Assembly (NCBI GenBank): GCA_904420235.1
Contig: CAJFUS010000137.1
Location: forward strand, 1-6,710
Source: Candidatus Neoanaerotignum tabaqchaliae
GTDB taxonomy: Bacteria > Bacillota > Clostridia > Lachnospirales > Anaerotignaceae
DNA: 6,710 nt
Direction of reading: 5' to 3'
In this document: positions 5,829-6,710 of the stretch, one piece after another
Layout of the letters: each line of letters starts with the position of its first letter
Numbering within the stretch: the first letter of the stretch is position 1
The notes under the pieces: model-generated
Told to the model about the DNA's origin: nothing
The model's input: only the letters and a program-made list of their open reading frames with translations
Databases searched by the model: none
Translations under genes and position numbers: made by a program

Positions 5829-5871
5829 TTGGCATATATCTATAAAATCTAAAGATTTTATCATTTGCCAA
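5829..5871. repeat. 43 bp compound imperfect inverted repeat
   Basis: The outer arms TTGGCA (5829-5834) and TGCCAA (5866-5871) enclose perfect 8 bp inner arms, ATAAAATC (5842-5849) and GATTTTAT (5854-5861), with a TAAA loop. The asymmetric internal loops are 7 and 4 nt. No T tract follows on either strand, so it is not a standard terminator. It lies between two convergent genes. Confidence 0.55.
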
Positions 5872-5895
5872 ATTTATCGGTTTTATAAATAAATA

Positions 5896-5939
5896 AACGG
5901 CTGTTACCAGATTTTTGATAGGCAACAGCCGTTATTTTT
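5896..5939. terminator. Bidirectional terminator between convergent genes
   Basis: A perfect 10 bp stem, AACGGCTGTT (5896-5905) with AACAGCCGTT (5924-5933), extends by two more G-C pairs beyond one mismatch. On the plus strand it is followed by TTATTTTTA, ending the GNAT operon about 220 nt after its last stop. On the minus strand it lies 4 nt after the stop of the YczE-type gene and is followed by TTTATTTATTTAT. It therefore probably serves both directions. Confidence 0.82.
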
Positions 5940-6600
5940 AATTGATATTCGGGTTTAAAAACGAAACAAATTTAACTTTAGAATCTATTTTTTCTCCTGT
6001 AAGGCCTATGGCTTTTCCCATCGTAAAGGCGGCTAAAACCGTGCCGACCCCAAGACCTTTTATTTGACCGATAAAAACGAATGTTATTATTGCCGTAGCC
6101 AAAAGGCATATAACATCAAAAGAGATTTTTATTTTGGAGTATGGTATTTTTGTTATGTATGAAAGCTCCCTTGGAAAAAGGTCCGTTGGTATTATGGGAA
6201 GCTTACAGCGGTTTGAAAGGGCTATTCCAAAACAAATAACAAAATAACTTATGCAAAAATAAATTATTCTTAAAGGAAGCGTAAGCGGAAGCAAGTTAAC
6301 CCAAAGCTCATGTATATCAACCATAATTCCAAAAGCGAATCCAACAACAAAACTGAAAAGATATTGCGGCACAAATTTTTTTCTCAAAATCATAAGACTC
6401 AAAATAAGCAGGCCTTGGAAAATATATGTCCATGTGCCAAGAGAAAGTTTTGGAATAACCTCTGAGAAAGCGTATGGAACGCTTGATATAGCTGATATTC
6501 CCGAACCCGAATGAAGCATTAAAACAATTCCAAAACTGTTTATTAAAACAACAAGTATAAGTGCTAATTCGCCTCGTATTACTGTTTGTTCATTTTCCAT
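5938..6600 (-). CDS. YczE/YitT-type integral membrane protein (DUF6198-like)
   Basis: This 220-residue polytopic membrane protein has about six hydrophobic helices, at residues 9-29, 54-72, 79-96, 109-128, 158-178 and 183-199. Typical features of the YczE/YyaS group are the first-helix NSFGIVLMLHSGSGISAISS region (21-40), the GIMVDIHELW segment (91-100) between helices, and a cytoplasmic PTDLFPRELS segment (138-147). GLGVGTVLAAFTMGKAIGL (182-200) near the end is also typical. The molecular function of the family is not established; transport is often suggested. The ATG at 6600 is chosen because GGGGGA (6613-6608) gives 7 nt spacing. In-frame upstream starts at 6615 and 6621 would overlap or precede that site. 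The gene converges on the GNAT operon. No convincing promoter is visible in the ~90 bases upstream before the window ends. Confidence 0.87.
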   Translation of the reverse strand: MENEQTVIRGELALILVVLINSFGIVLMLHSGSGISAISSVPYAFSEVIPKLSLGTWTYIFQGLLILSLMILRKKFVPQYLFSFVVGFAFGIMVDIHELWVNLLPLTLPLRIIYFCISYFVICFGIALSNRCKLPIIPTDLFPRELSYITKIPYSKIKISFDVICLLATAIITFVFIGQIKGLGVGTVLAAFTMGKAIGLTGEKIDSKVKFVSFLNPNIN

Positions 6601-6647
6601 TTTATATTCCCCCATTAACAAATAAACGGACTGTAAAGTTAAATGAA

Positions 6648-6710
6648 AGTTGAAGACCCGTCAGCCCTTCTGGTACAATGGTTTTACCACAAACCCAAGT
6701 ACCTCCCGAA
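6648..6710. other. G+C-richer window edge, content unresolved
   Basis: The last ~60 bases are about 50% G+C, against roughly a third in the rest of the window. The plus strand has an open frame from ATG 6643 to the edge (MKVEDPSALLVQWFYHKPKY), but no ribosome site precedes it. The minus strand has an open frame ending FGRYLGLW with TAA at 6686-6684. Either could be a gene end or the border of a mobile element, and I cannot identify it from so little sequence. Confidence 0.3.

Noticed and set aside
6643..6710. Plus-strand open frame beginning MKVEDPSALLVQW at the window edge
   Set aside because: No ribosome site precedes it, only 22 codons are visible, and the family is not recognisable, so it is described only as unresolved edge sequence.

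Overview
The window is AT-rich (roughly one third G+C by eye). Its genes have strong GGAGG/AGGGTGA-type ribosome sites, TTGACA/TATATT-type promoters, a cobalamin riboswitch ending in an intrinsic terminator, and an oxygen-independent (early cobalt insertion) B12-pathway enzyme. Together with the families present (DUF1622, DUF4186, YczE/DUF6198, XRE plus small membrane protein), this suggests a low-GC anaerobic Firmicute, probably a gut-type Clostridia/Lachnospirales member. The species cannot be named from the sequence alone.

Left part (1-2270): a DUF1622 two-helix membrane protein on the minus strand is divergent from a large plus-strand CPA1-type cation/proton antiporter with two C-terminal TrkA-C (RCK_C) domains. 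They are separated by about 230 bp of very AT-rich regulatory DNA. The antiporter has no credible ATG/GTG/TTG start at a proper distance from its ribosome site. An ATT codon at 670 sits exactly where the start should be.

Middle part (2276-4254): a strong promoter drives a cobalamin riboswitch whose expression platform shows a clear terminator and a possible competing antiterminator. Next come cbiK (sirohydrochlorin cobaltochelatase) and a DUF4186 Cys/His-rich protein, which may be co-transcribed with cbiK or use its own promoter. A decayed gene (3902-4215) with an in-frame stop, a frameshift and a second stop follows. It still keeps its terminator hairpin.

Right part (4453-6710): an extended -10 promoter drives a compact three-gene operon: a 64-residue XRE regulator, a four-helix membrane protein and a GNAT acetyltransferase. 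It converges on a minus-strand YczE/DUF6198-type membrane protein, and a bidirectional terminator separates the two. The last ~60 bases are noticeably richer in G+C and may be the edge of another element.

I see no CRISPR array, tRNA, rRNA, complete insertion sequence or recognisable defence system. The window is mostly ordinary chromosome. The most worthwhile points are the antiporter start codon, the riboswitch platform, the decayed gene and the right-edge composition break.
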